Below are positions 36,315-44,623 of a DNA stretch of 64,000 nucleotides, one piece after another. Source of the DNA: an uncultured Asticcacaulis sp. (GTDB lineage: Bacteria; Pseudomonadota; Alphaproteobacteria; Caulobacterales; Caulobacteraceae). Every line of letters begins with the position of its first letter. Position 1 is the first letter of the stretch. The stretch lies in NCBI GenBank assembly GCA_936940865.1, contig CAKZJB010000052.1:1-64000 (forward strand). The letters are read 5' to 3'. The notes beneath the pieces are model-generated. The model was not told where the DNA came from. It ran no database searches and saw nothing but the letters and a program-made list of their open reading frames with translations. The translations under genes were made by a program, and so were the position numbers.

Positions 36315-37287
36315 AGCCATGCCGTTTCCGACAGACCGCGCAGGGGCGGCCGTTCCGGGCAGCGTCAGCGTCATCATACCGACCTTCCGCCGTCCCGAAG
36401 GACTGGACCGCGCCATGGCGTCGGTGCTGATCCAGACGGCGGTCGGCGATACCCCGGTCAGCCTTATCATCTGCGACAACAGCCCCGAGGCATCGGCCCG
36501 GACCCAGGTCGCGGCGCTGGCCGCCATCGCCCCCATCGCCATTACCTATGTTCACGAACCGCGCACAGGCGTGGCCAATGCGCGCAATGCCGCCGTCGAG
36601 GCGTCGGACGCCGAATTCATCGCCTTCCTCGATGACGATGAAGAAGCCCCCGCCGGCTGGCTTTCCACCCTTCTCAGGACGCAAGCCGAGTTCGGCGCCG
36701 ACGTTGTTTTCGGTCCGGTCCAGGCCCGCCTTCAGGATCGCGACGCCGCCTTCCCGCAATACTTCGAGACCTTCTTCTCGCGCACAGGGCCTGAGCAATC
36801 TCAGCGCCTGGAAGCCTATTACGGCTGCGGCAACAGCCTGATCCGCCGGTCGGTCATGCCGAAGACCAAGCCGTTCTGCACCGACCACAACGAGATGGGC
36901 GGCGAGGACGACAAGCTGTTCGGGGATCTTTATCGCGAAGGCCGCGTCATGGCATGGTCGGCGGAGGCCACGGTCTTCGAAGACGTGCCGCCGTCGCGTT
37001 CGACACTCAAGTACACGCTGCGCCGGGCCTTCGCCTACGGCCAGGGCCCCAGCTTCTGGGCGGCGCTGTCGCACAAGCCGCTCACCTGCGCCGCATGGAT
37101 GGTCCAGGGCGTCGTGCAGGGGCTGCTGTTCTCGCTGATCGGCGGCATCCTCTACATGATCGGCAGCCGCCAAAGCGCGCCGCGCCTCGACAAGGCCATG
37201 CGCGGCTTCGACAAGGCCATCTGGTTCCCGCCGTTCAAAATCGGCTTTTACGGCCAGGCCCTCCTCAAGAACAGCGGAAGCCACTGA
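36307..37287 (+). CDS. Family 2 glycosyltransferase
   Basis: This 326-residue GT-A fold enzyme has SVIIPTFRRPEGLDRA at the N-terminus, the nucleotide-sugar DXD motif as FLDDDEEAP, and a likely catalytic GGEDD segment. Hydrophobic stretches near the C-terminus (MVQGVVQGLLFSLIGGILYMI) suggest membrane attachment, as in polysaccharide-assembly transferases. It overlaps both neighbours (eight bases and one base), so the three products are probably made together. The sugar and acceptor are unknown. Confidence 0.87.
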   Translation: MDKAMPFPTDRAGAAVPGSVSVIIPTFRRPEGLDRAMASVLIQTAVGDTPVSLIICDNSPEASARTQVAALAAIAPIAITYVHEPRTGVANARNAAVEASDAEFIAFLDDDEEAPAGWLSTLLRTQAEFGADVVFGPVQARLQDRDAAFPQYFETFFSRTGPEQSQRLEAYYGCGNSLIRRSVMPKTKPFCTDHNEMGGEDDKLFGDLYREGRVMAWSAEATVFEDVPPSRSTLKYTLRRAFAYGQGPSFWAALSHKPLTCAAWMVQGVVQGLLFSLIGGILYMIGSRQSAPRLDKAMRGFDKAIWFPPFKIGFYGQALLKNSGSH

Positions 37288-38240
37288 TGGACACCCTGCT
37301 GAACTGGACGCCGGAGCATGCCCGGCGATTCACGCGCGACAACCTTCTGTTCGATCACGACCTGCATCAGAGCGACCTGTTCGGCGACGAGGCGCTGATC
37401 GGCCTGATCGACCGCTTCCCGCGCGAAGGCGTCGAGGTCTTCACCATGGGCTACGACCCGGCGACGTCGGGACAGTGGTTCTTCGGCCGGCGCGGCAATC
37501 TCGACGGCCGCGCCCTGCTGGACGGCGTCAAGGCCGGCAGGTTGTGGCTGAACCTGCGCAAGGTCAACCACCACGACCCGGCGATCAATGCGCTGTGCGA
37601 GCGCATGTTCGAGGAAATAGCGGCCAGGACGGGCGTGTCGACGCTGAAGCCCGACCTGGGCCTGCTGATTTCGTCGCCCAACGCCCACGTCTTCTATCAT
37701 CTCGACATGCCGCTGGTCATGCTTTGGCAGCTGCGCGGCGTGAAAAAGGTCCACGTCTATCCGGCCGCGGCGCCATGCATCCGCGATGCCGACCTGGAAG
37801 CCATCGCGCTTCGGGAATCCGACGAACAGCTGCCATACGACCCGGCCTGGGACCGGATGGCGCTGATCCACGACCTCAAGCCCGGCGAGATGATGACCTG
37901 GGTCCAGAACGCGCCCCACCGCATCGTCAACGGCGATATGGTCAACGTCTCCCTGTCGATCGAGTTTCAGACGCCGAAATCGCTATGGCGCGCCAACCTT
38001 ATCTACGGCAACGGCCTGCTCAGGCGCTGGTTCGGCTTCAAGCCGTCCCTGACGCAGCGCAAGCTTTGGCTGGAACCGTTCGTTGTCGCCTTCGCCCGTA
38101 TCGTCAAGCTGGCGGGCGGCTTTCGCGGCAACAAGAGCCCGCTCAAGCCGCGCTTCTCGCTCGATGCGTCACGGCCGGGCGTCCCGCTGTTCGACGAAGG
38201 CGTGACGCCGCCTGAGCCGGTGCGCAGGTCGGCGGCGTAA
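37287..38240 (+). CDS. Cupin-like (possible JmjC/2-oxoglutarate dioxygenase-type) protein
   Basis: This 317-residue protein has a cupin-like core: SSPNAHVFYHLDMPLVMLWQL resembles the first metal-binding strand (His-x-Asp), and WVQNAPHRIVNGDMVNVSLSI resembles the second with its His. Such sites are found in cupin_8/JmjC-type hydroxylases. The C-terminal 80 residues are basic and probably disordered. No signal peptide is seen. It is the last gene of the operon with the FemX-like and GT2 genes and starts in their overlap (TGATG). The enzymatic role is an inference. Confidence 0.65.
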   Translation: MDTLLNWTPEHARRFTRDNLLFDHDLHQSDLFGDEALIGLIDRFPREGVEVFTMGYDPATSGQWFFGRRGNLDGRALLDGVKAGRLWLNLRKVNHHDPAINALCERMFEEIAARTGVSTLKPDLGLLISSPNAHVFYHLDMPLVMLWQLRGVKKVHVYPAAAPCIRDADLEAIALRESDEQLPYDPAWDRMALIHDLKPGEMMTWVQNAPHRIVNGDMVNVSLSIEFQTPKSLWRANLIYGNGLLRRWFGFKPSLTQRKLWLEPFVVAFARIVKLAGGFRGNKSPLKPRFSLDASRPGVPLFDEGVTPPEPVRRSAA

Positions 38241-38246
38241 AGAGAC

Positions 38247-38280
38247 TTATACCGACGGCCATAAAGAATGACCGTCGGTA
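38247..38280. repeat. Complete copy of the dispersed palindromic repeat
   Basis: A 13-base arm (38250-38262) pairs with 38268-38280 around the loop AAAGA, with a single C-A mismatch. Positions 38247-38273 recur, inverted, at 1-27 of the window with one difference. It begins 6 bases after the stop of the cupin-like gene. Confidence 0.8.
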
Positions 38281-38328
38281 TTCGCTTTTTTCGGCTCAAA
38301 CGCCGCATGGCGGGCCGCCCACGAAGCG

Positions 38329-38393
38329 TTGTCCTGACGCTTCGCTCCTTGAGGACCACCAGGCATTGTCCTAACGCTTCGCTCCTTGAGGAC
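38329..38393. repeat. Two-copy direct repeat, 28 bases each
   Basis: Copies at 38329-38356 and 38366-38393 are identical at 27 of 28 positions, with a period of 37 bases. Each carries ACGCTTCGCTCCTTGAGGAC. The first copy is also flanked by an inverted GAAGCGT/ACGCTTC pair (38323-38329 and 38337-38343). It is intergenic. Confidence 0.8.
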
Positions 38394-38823
38394 AAGGCGG
38401 CGGCGGGCAAGGTACGAAAAGATTGGCGCCCGTGCCAATGGCGATCGAGTCAGGATCAATCGCCGTTGGCATCCCTGCCGGAAGGCTGGCTGTCCGATTT
38501 AACACCATTTGGTGGCGACGCCCCAGTCTTTCGCGCAATAATTTTGCTTCGGGTGGTCGCTGGTGGGACATTTTCGCCAATATTGGCAGGAAATCGCGAG
38601 CTCACGCCCGAACGTCACCGCCTTTTCGTTTGACCGATCGGCAAAGCACTGGCTTAATGTTTGCACAATTCGTTACTCTGGCTGCCTATGCTAAAGGGAT
38701 CAAGGAGAAACGGCGAATACCCGTGCTCCGCCGCTCCCGGACTTGCTGCTACCGAGACCGCGATTGTCGCCGGCGTCGAAACCCGGCGTCCTCGATAACA
38801 GCTCGTTACTAAGGAGAGCGCAC
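38394..38823. other. Long structured intergenic region ahead of the cold-shock gene
   Basis: No convincing gene lies here. A strong hairpin is formed by 38434-38445 and 38459-38470 (12 pairs, one of them G-T, with a 13-base loop). From about 38640 the sequence becomes more AT-rich and should contain the cold-shock promoter, with TTGCAC at 38661 and TATGCT at 38687 as weak elements. That would leave a 5' leader of more than 100 bases, as is usual for cspA-type messages. Confidence 0.5.
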
Positions 38824-39027
38824 ATGGCCGAAGGTACGGTCAAATGGTTCAACACCACCAAGGGCTACGGCTTCATCCAGCCCGCGTCGGGCGGAAATGA
38901 CGTGTTCGTCCACATCTCGGCTGTTCAGCGCGCCGGCCTGCAGGGCCTGTCCGACGGCCAGAAGGTCAGCTACGAGCTGCAAACCGAGCGCGGCAAGACT
39001 GCGGCGGTCGATATCAAGCTGCTCTGA
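38824..39027 (+). CDS. cspA: Cold-shock domain protein
   Basis: This 67-residue cold-shock protein is a single OB-fold RNA chaperone. RNP1 is KGYGFIQP and RNP2 is DVFVHIS, both intact. It binds single-stranded RNA and melts structure at low temperature or on entry into stationary phase. The ribosome site AAGGAG is ideal. A long leader and a clear terminator suggest a single-gene transcript. Confidence 0.95.
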   Translation: MAEGTVKWFNTTKGYGFIQPASGGNDVFVHISAVQRAGLQGLSDGQKVSYELQTERGKTAAVDIKLL

Positions 39028-39053
39028 TCGGTCGCACAATTCGATATTCAAAG

Positions 39054-39084
39054 ACGCAGGTCCGGATTTCCGGGCCTGCGTTTT
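39054..39084 (+). terminator. Intrinsic terminator of the cold-shock gene
   Basis: A 12-bp stem (39054-39065 with 39070-39081, one G-T pair) has an ATTT loop and is followed by a TTTT tract. It starts 26 bases after the stop codon. Confidence 0.92.
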
Positions 39085-39170
39085 CGTTTAAGCGGACGCT
39101 TTCAATTGAAATTGGTGCGGTAAGAATATACGACAGGTCTCTGCTGGGGGAATTGCCTTTTGGGGGGACC

Positions 39171-40739
39171 ATGATTCGCAATATTTTTGTGCTGTGTTCG
39201 GTGGCCGTATTGTTGACGGCCTGCGGCGGTGGAAGTGGGGGAGGTGCACCGACGCTGAATGTCAGTCTGTCTTCATCCAGCGGCAACGCTACCGTAACCG
39301 AAGGTGGGCAGGCGACGCTTACCACGACGGGAACTGCATCTGGCTCGGTTTCGACGCCGGTCGTTGCCGACGTCCAATATGATACCTCGGTTTTTGCCAG
39401 CGGCAGCGCCGTAGCCGGAAGCACATCCGGCACCTACACGGTTTCCGCGCAAACGCGCAGCGATCTTGCTCCCGGCGAATACAAGGGCAATGTCACCTTC
39501 CGTCTGTGTCAGGAAACGGCCTGTACTCATGTCTACGCCGGGTCCACCGTTACCTACGCCTACGATATCGTCGTCAACCTGAAGGATTGGGCGACATATC
39601 AACGGGAGCCCGGGCATTCGGGCTATGTCCACCTGACGCTCGATCCGTCCAAGTTTGCGAAGGCGTGGGAGTGGTCGGCGCCGAACGGTGAATTGCTGTC
39701 GACAATCTCGTCTCATGACGGAACCATTTTCGTCAGTGGCAGAAGTAGCTTCGGTACCATCCATGCAATTTCGGCGTCGAGCGGAACCCAATTGTGGAGT
39801 TACGACGCGCCTGGCAACAGCCTTGGCGCACCGGGCTATGCTGCTGGAAATGTGTACGTTCAGATTCAGACGATGAACGAGACCAATTCCGTCACGGCGT
39901 TGAATGCGTCGACGGGGACCTATGTGCAGCAGATGTCGTTCGCTTCGCAGTGGGCTGGCTTCCTTGCGCCGACACTGTATTCGGACAGCGCCTATATTGC
40001 CGCCGGCTATTATGGAAATGGCGTGTATGCGTTCAAGCTTGCGGACGGAAGTCAGACATGGACTGCCAGCGACAGCGGCGGATCGATTTGGGACGGTGAA
40101 GCGCCGGCAGTCGATGAAACCTATGTCTACTATTATTCGGGCAGCGCTCTGGACGTATTCAACCGCAGTACGGGCGCAAAGGTAGCAAGTATATCCGACC
40201 CGTTCTTTAACTGGAGCGGCTACTCCTATTATTCCGGACCAATCATCGGTTCCGACCAGAACGTCATCGCCTTTAGCGGATCGGCAATGAACAGCGGCAG
40301 TATGATCGATCAGGCGCAGGTTGGCCGGCCGTTGGTCAATTTTTCCGTAAAGACCGGCTCCTATGCCTGGAGAACGGCGAACGTCTACCGGACCGCGCCG
40401 GCGTTCCACAATGGAATGCTTTTTGCCGGACGCAAATCGAGCGCCACGCTCGACGCAATAAAGGAAAGCGACGGTAGCATTTTGTGGTCATGGTCTGCGC
40501 CGGGCGACTCGACAACAGTTGGCAACGTAGTGGTCGTCGACAATCTCGTATTTGTCAGTACGGAGGCCCATATTTACGCCATCGACTTGACGACGCATGC
40601 GACTGTTTGGACATACAATGCGCCTGGCGCCCTGGCGATTATCCCAGGTAGTATCCTGGTGATTTCAGAAGGCAGCTACGCGGGCAATTTCTCCACCATT
40701 TTCAGTGATGGCAAGCTGGTAGCCATAAAGCTCATGTAG
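39171..40739 (+). CDS. Lipoprotein with PQQ-type beta-propeller repeats
   Basis: This 522-residue protein has a lipobox (LLTACGGG), a Ser/Gly linker and an N-terminal Ig-like region (about 30-130). A propeller of PQQ-like blades follows (about 150-520), seen in repeats such as AISASSGTQLWSYDAP, FKLADGSQTWTAS, SDGSILWSWSAP and IDLTTHATVWTYNAP. It is probably anchored to a membrane and binds ligand or protein; BamB-like scaffolding is one option, but the gene is not next to der as bamB usually is. It is rich in Ser, Thr and Tyr, with more AT-ending codons than its neighbours, suggesting recent transfer. The GGGGGG site 4-9 bases ahead supports the ATG. Confidence 0.75.
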   Translation: MIRNIFVLCSVAVLLTACGGGSGGGAPTLNVSLSSSSGNATVTEGGQATLTTTGTASGSVSTPVVADVQYDTSVFASGSAVAGSTSGTYTVSAQTRSDLAPGEYKGNVTFRLCQETACTHVYAGSTVTYAYDIVVNLKDWATYQREPGHSGYVHLTLDPSKFAKAWEWSAPNGELLSTISSHDGTIFVSGRSSFGTIHAISASSGTQLWSYDAPGNSLGAPGYAAGNVYVQIQTMNETNSVTALNASTGTYVQQMSFASQWAGFLAPTLYSDSAYIAAGYYGNGVYAFKLADGSQTWTASDSGGSIWDGEAPAVDETYVYYYSGSALDVFNRSTGAKVASISDPFFNWSGYSYYSGPIIGSDQNVIAFSGSAMNSGSMIDQAQVGRPLVNFSVKTGSYAWRTANVYRTAPAFHNGMLFAGRKSSATLDAIKESDGSILWSWSAPGDSTTVGNVVVVDNLVFVSTEAHIYAIDLTTHATVWTYNAPGALAIIPGSILVISEGSYAGNFSTIFSDGKLVAIKLM

Positions 40740-41553
40740 ACTGGGTCTTCGTGGCAATGGAAAGCATCATTTTGATTTCCTTTGCAGCGACGCCTTCGAG
40801 CCGATAGTCGCGCAGGGATTTCGAGCCCTTGCGCTTCGCCAGCCGGCGCCCCTGTTCATCGAGCAGCAGCGCGTGATGGTGGTACCGCGGCGTCGGCAGG
40901 CCCAACAGCGCCTGTAGCAGAACCTGGGTATGCGTCGCGTCGAACAGGTCGTGGCCGCGCACGATGTCGGTCACGCCCTGGCGGGCATCGTCGATCACGA
41001 CGGCCAGGTGATAGGCTATGCCGATGTCCTTACGGCCCAGGACCACATCGCCGTTGACCTCGGGGCGTGCCGAATGCCTGCCGGGCCGAAAAAGCACTTC
41101 CTGAAAACTCAGGGTGTCGTAACGTGGCCCCAGCACCGATTGCGCCGCTTCCAGCGATAGCCGCCAGGCGGGTGTATCGGTCGTTTCCACGGTGGAGTCC
41201 GCGGCTTCGCCCTGGGGTGCGCTCAGGGCGGCCTCGACCTGGGCCTTGCGCGTGCGGTGGTCGGGATAGACCACGCCCAGGGCGCGCAAGGCCTCCAACG
41301 ATTCCTGGTAATCGGAAATGTGTTCGCTCTGCCGCAGGACGGGCTCGGGCCAGGTCAAGCCGAGCCAGGCCAGATCCTCGTATATCGCCGCTTCGAAATG
41401 CGGCCGGCAGCGCGTGTGGTCGATATCCTCGATGCGCAGGATAAAACCGCCGCCATCGGCCTGGGCCGCGTCGAAAGCGGTAAGCGCGCTGAACGCATGG
41501 CCGAGATGCAGATAGCCGGTGGGCGAGGGAGCGAAGCGGGTTATGAAGGTCAT
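40732..41553 (-). CDS. gluQ: Glutamyl-Q tRNA(Asp) synthetase
   Basis: GluQRS charges glutamate onto the queuosine base of tRNA(Asp). It resembles the catalytic half of GluRS and lacks the anticodon-binding domain. The 273-residue protein has HLGH (16-19) for HIGH and LAKRKGSKSLR for the KMSKS loop, plus the ILRIEDIDHTRCRP segment. The ATG at 41553 starts directly at the catalytic core; an in-frame ATG eight codons earlier is possible. It overlaps the end of the convergent lipoprotein gene by 8 bases. Confidence 0.92.
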   Translation of the reverse strand: MTFITRFAPSPTGYLHLGHAFSALTAFDAAQADGGGFILRIEDIDHTRCRPHFEAAIYEDLAWLGLTWPEPVLRQSEHISDYQESLEALRALGVVYPDHRTRKAQVEAALSAPQGEAADSTVETTDTPAWRLSLEAAQSVLGPRYDTLSFQEVLFRPGRHSARPEVNGDVVLGRKDIGIAYHLAVVIDDARQGVTDIVRGHDLFDATHTQVLLQALLGLPTPRYHHHALLLDEQGRRLAKRKGSKSLRDYRLEGVAAKEIKMMLSIATKTQST

Positions 41554-41633
41554 GGTCGCAGCATAATTTGCCGTCATCGAAAATTCACTGTTTCCTTTCG
41601 GCGGAATCGGGTTCAATCTATCCACAGGCTGAG

Positions 41634-41680
41634 GCACCGGATTTACAGGCGTGCGACAGACGCCTTTGATGCTCCGGTGC
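41634..41680. other. Nested inverted repeats between gluQ and the HNH gene
   Basis: The outer arms GCACCGG (41634-41640) and CCGGTGC (41674-41680) enclose the inner arms AGGCGT (41647-41652) and ACGCCT (41660-41665). They lie in the 214-base divergent intergenic region. They could be a leader structure of the HNH gene or a regulator site; no run of T follows. Confidence 0.5.
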
Positions 41681-41767
41681 CGGCGCCCGAACCCGTGCCA
41701 TAAGGAGCCTCGTCTTCAAAACCTGTGCTTGTCATAAGCCGCCTGACAGACCCGACCGGAGGATGTC

Positions 41768-42328
41768 ATGCAGGTCCTGAAACACCCGCCGCACGACTGG
41801 CGCGCCCTCGTGCTTAACGCCGATTTCCGGCCTCTGTCCTACTATCCGCTGTCGACCAAGCCGTGGCAGGAGGTCGTGAAAGCTGTGTTCGAAGACCGCG
41901 TGGACGTGGTCCAGACCTATGACATCGAAATCCATTCGCCGTCGATGAAAATGCGGCTGCCCAGCGTCGTCAGCCTCAAGACCTATATCGACCAGAACCG
42001 TCCGCCAGCCTTTACCCGGTATAATGTCTTCCTGCGCGACCGTTTCCGCTGCCAGTACTGCGGCTCGCCCCACGAATTGACCTTCGATCACGTCGTGCCT
42101 GTCAGCCAGGGCGGCAGGTCGAGCTGGCAGAATATCCTGACGGCGTGCGCGCCCTGCAATCTGCGTAAGGGCGGCAAGACGCCGCAGCAGGCGCGCATGA
42201 TGCCGGCAAAAAATCCACACCGGCCGACAATGTTTCAATTGCAAGAGCTCGGGCGCTCTTTTCCCCCTAACTATCTGCACGAAAGTTGGATAGATTACCT
42301 GTACTGGGATACGCCTCTGGAGACGTAA
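41768..42328 (+). CDS. HNH endonuclease family protein
   Basis: This 186-residue protein has a full HNH domain: zinc cysteines 95/98 (CQYC) and 127/130 (CAPC), the His108 of FDHVVP, and Asn122. The N-terminal 90 residues (LVLNADFRPLSYYPLST) match the widespread chromosomal HNH proteins of proteobacteria, which are not part of mobile elements and whose target is unknown. There is no adjacent methylase, so a restriction role is unlikely. It stands alone after a structured intergenic region. Confidence 0.88.
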   Translation: MQVLKHPPHDWRALVLNADFRPLSYYPLSTKPWQEVVKAVFEDRVDVVQTYDIEIHSPSMKMRLPSVVSLKTYIDQNRPPAFTRYNVFLRDRFRCQYCGSPHELTFDHVVPVSQGGRSSWQNILTACAPCNLRKGGKTPQQARMMPAKNPHRPTMFQLQELGRSFPPNYLHESWIDYLYWDTPLET

Positions 42329-42411
42329 ACACTTTCCAGACACAGGTGGCCCCGGCAAGGTGGGGATACCGACGCCAGAACGGCGCGGCAGTTGAGAAAG
42401 TTCGGCAAGAC

Positions 42412-42726
42412 ATGTCACCTGTGCGGTTCGAGATGGACAAGCGCGCCTTCGGCGTCGTCAATTTCGTGCGCGGCAGGGGCCAGACGCGCTATGCGGTCGA
42501 ACCCCTGAGGAAGGCGCTGGAAACCACCCTCAATGTACGCGTGACCGCAAGGCGTGAAAAGCTGTTCGGTCCCAAGGTGCATAGCTTCACCTTCATGGGT
42601 GAGACGGTGAAAGTGCATATGACGGACAGTGGCGACGCCCGTCTGGACCTTGGCCATATCGACGATGAGGTGCGCGAAACGCTTCTCGAGCATATGCGCC
42701 AGAGCCTCGACTTCGAAGGAAGGTAG
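42412..42726 (+). CDS. Hypothetical protein
   Basis: This is a 104-residue basic protein with mixed alpha/beta character (FTFMGETVKVHMTDSGDARLDLGHIDD). No signal peptide, membrane segment or known motif was found. The start could be the ATG at 42412 or at 42433, and neither has a strong ribosome site. It lies between the HNH gene and the transporter in the same direction. Acidic runs at the C-terminus and coding-like codon use support it as a gene, but family and function are unknown. Confidence 0.5.
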   Translation: MSPVRFEMDKRAFGVVNFVRGRGQTRYAVEPLRKALETTLNVRVTARREKLFGPKVHSFTFMGETVKVHMTDSGDARLDLGHIDDEVRETLLEHMRQSLDFEGR

Positions 42727-42781
42727 CTTTACGCAGGCCGCGAATTGCGCTCTTCTCGCGACAGGGAAGGGAACTGCCGTC

Positions 42782-44053
42782 ATGACCGAGCCAGCGACCG
42801 ACAAGACAGCGCCGAAAGGCCTGCTCCATTTTCTGAAAATGCTGGGACCGGGACTGGTTACCGGCGCTTCGGACGACGATCCCTCCGGCATCGCCACCTA
42901 TAGCCAGGCCGGGGCCCAGTACGGGCTCATGACCCTGTGGACGGCGCTGGTCACCTTTCCCCTCATGGCGGCGGTGCAGGAAATGTGCGCGCGCATCGGC
43001 GTCGTCACGTCCCACGGCCTTACGGGCCTGCTGAAGCGGAACTATCCCCGGCCGGTGCTGTGGTTGATGGTGCTGTTCAGCTTTCCGGCCATCATCCTCA
43101 ATATCGGCGCCGATCTGGCCGGCATGGGCGCGGTGTCGAACCTGATCTTTCCGCGGGTGTCGTCCGAGGCCTTTTCGTCCGGGTTCGCCCTGGTTCTGGT
43201 CCTGGCCATCGTCTTCCTGCCGTATCAGAAGTTCGCGTCGGCGCTGAAATGGCTGTGCGCCGTGCTGCTGGTCTATCTTGTCGTACCCTTCCTGTGCCGC
43301 ACCGACTGGCTGGCTGTCGTGAAAAGCACCTTTATTCCTCATATCGGGCTGAACAAGGACTTCATCAACGTGCTGGTGGCCATCCTGGGCACGACGATTT
43401 CGCCATACCTGTTTTTCTGGCAGGCCACCATGGAGGTCGAGACGGTGCGCTGCGACCATGTGATCGTCGACAAGCGCTATATCCGCGATGTCGGTTTCGA
43501 TGTCGATTTCGGCATGTTCTTCTCGAACGTCGTCATGTTCTTCATCATCCTGACGACCGGGACGGTGCTCTATACCGCCGGCATCCGCCAGATCGATACG
43601 GTCGAGGAGGCGGCCAAGGCGCTCGAACCGCTGGCCGGTAAAGGGGCCTATTACCTCTTTGCGCTCGGCATTGTCGGAACGGGGCTTCTGGCCATCCCCG
43701 TGTTGAGCGGCGCCCTGTCCTATATTATTTCGGAAGCGTTCGGCTGGCGCGAGGGCCTCGACCGCAAGTTCGTCGAGGCCAAGGCCTTCTACACGGTGGC
43801 CATCGTGTCGCTGGTCGTCGGCCTGCTTATCAACTACCTCGGCATCAGCCCGATCAAGGCGCTGATCTGGTCGGCCATCCTGTACGGCGTGACCTCTCCG
43901 GTCATCATCGCCATCGTACTGCACATCTCGAACAACAAGACGGTCATGGGCGAATACACCAACGGCGTCTGGTCGAACATCCTGGGCGGCGGGGCGTTCA
44001 TCCTGATGACGGCGGCCGCCGGGTTCCTGATCTACTATCAGTTTGCCGGGTGA
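42782..44053 (+). CDS. NRAMP-related divalent cation transporter
   Basis: This 423-residue protein has about eleven transmembrane helices. It has the NRAMP fold start GPGLVTGASDDDPSGIATYSQ, where the canonical helix-1 metal motif DPGN reads DPSG. The helix-6 site, usually with a metal-binding Met before Pro-His, reads GTTISPYLFFWQ. These changes mark the NRAMP-related branch that includes magnesium or poorly characterised cation transporters, so manganese or iron uptake should not be assumed. The start has GGGAAGGGA about 10 bases upstream. It converges with coq7 with no gap. Confidence 0.82.
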   Translation: MTEPATDKTAPKGLLHFLKMLGPGLVTGASDDDPSGIATYSQAGAQYGLMTLWTALVTFPLMAAVQEMCARIGVVTSHGLTGLLKRNYPRPVLWLMVLFSFPAIILNIGADLAGMGAVSNLIFPRVSSEAFSSGFALVLVLAIVFLPYQKFASALKWLCAVLLVYLVVPFLCRTDWLAVVKSTFIPHIGLNKDFINVLVAILGTTISPYLFFWQATMEVETVRCDHVIVDKRYIRDVGFDVDFGMFFSNVVMFFIILTTGTVLYTAGIRQIDTVEEAAKALEPLAGKGAYYLFALGIVGTGLLAIPVLSGALSYIISEAFGWREGLDRKFVEAKAFYTVAIVSLVVGLLINYLGISPIKALIWSAILYGVTSPVIIAIVLHISNNKTVMGEYTNGVWSNILGGGAFILMTAAAGFLIYYQFAG

Positions 44054-44623
44054 TCAGATCTTCTCGCTGATCTTGATTGCGGCTTTGCAGCCGGCCTTGA
44101 TGATCGCCGACAGCAGAGGATAGGCGGGGGCCTCGCGCGCGCCCTGTTCGACGGCGCGGTCATGATGCCCTAATTCGTCGTCGCGGAACTGGGACAGTTT
44201 CGCGGCCAGTTCCGGGTCCGAGGCCTGAACGTGCCTGACCTGGTCCGCATAGTGGTCGCCGATGACGCTTTCGACCGCTTCGGTGCAGGCATGGGCGGCC
44301 TTTTCGCCGAGCAGCGCCGTTCCGACGCCAAGGCCCAGCGCCGCCAGCCGCCAGACGGGCGTCATCACCGTCGGGCGCACGCCGCGTTCGCGCATAAGGG
44401 CCTCGAAGGCGTCGAGGTGGACCTGTTCCTCGCCCTGCATGTGCTCGAACTGTTTGCCCAGCGCCGCCTTTTTCGTATCCCCGAAGACCAGGCTCTGGCC
44501 GCGATAGATATGGACGGCGGCCAGCTCACCGGCATGGTCGACGCGCAGGATTTCCGCCAATCGGTCGCCGGTGGCGCCCAGGCCGGGCCTGGGGGGCGTT
44601 TCGGGCTGGGGGGCTGTGCTCAT
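44054..44623 (-). CDS. coq7: Demethoxyubiquinone hydroxylase
   Basis: Coq7 is the di-iron enzyme that hydroxylates demethoxyubiquinone late in ubiquinone synthesis. The 189-residue protein has the ferritin-like ligand set: Glu33, Glu66 with His69 (EEQVH), Glu116, and Glu150 with His153 (DELGHH). The start overlaps the dsbB stop (ATGA). The yqaA-dsbB-coq7 order is seen in Caulobacter relatives. Confidence 0.94.
   Translation of the reverse strand: MSTAPQPETPPRPGLGATGDRLAEILRVDHAGELAAVHIYRGQSLVFGDTKKAALGKQFEHMQGEEQVHLDAFEALMRERGVRPTVMTPVWRLAALGLGVGTALLGEKAAHACTEAVESVIGDHYADQVRHVQASDPELAAKLSQFRDDELGHHDRAVEQGAREAPAYPLLSAIIKAGCKAAIKISEKI

Noticed and set aside
38329-38393. Direct repeats as a CRISPR remnant
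   Set aside because: There are only two copies separated by 9 bases, too short for a spacer, and no cas genes are present.
38268-38633. 121-codon frame in the repeat-rich intergenic region
   Set aside because: It runs through the palindrome and both direct repeats and has no ribosome site or recognisable fold.
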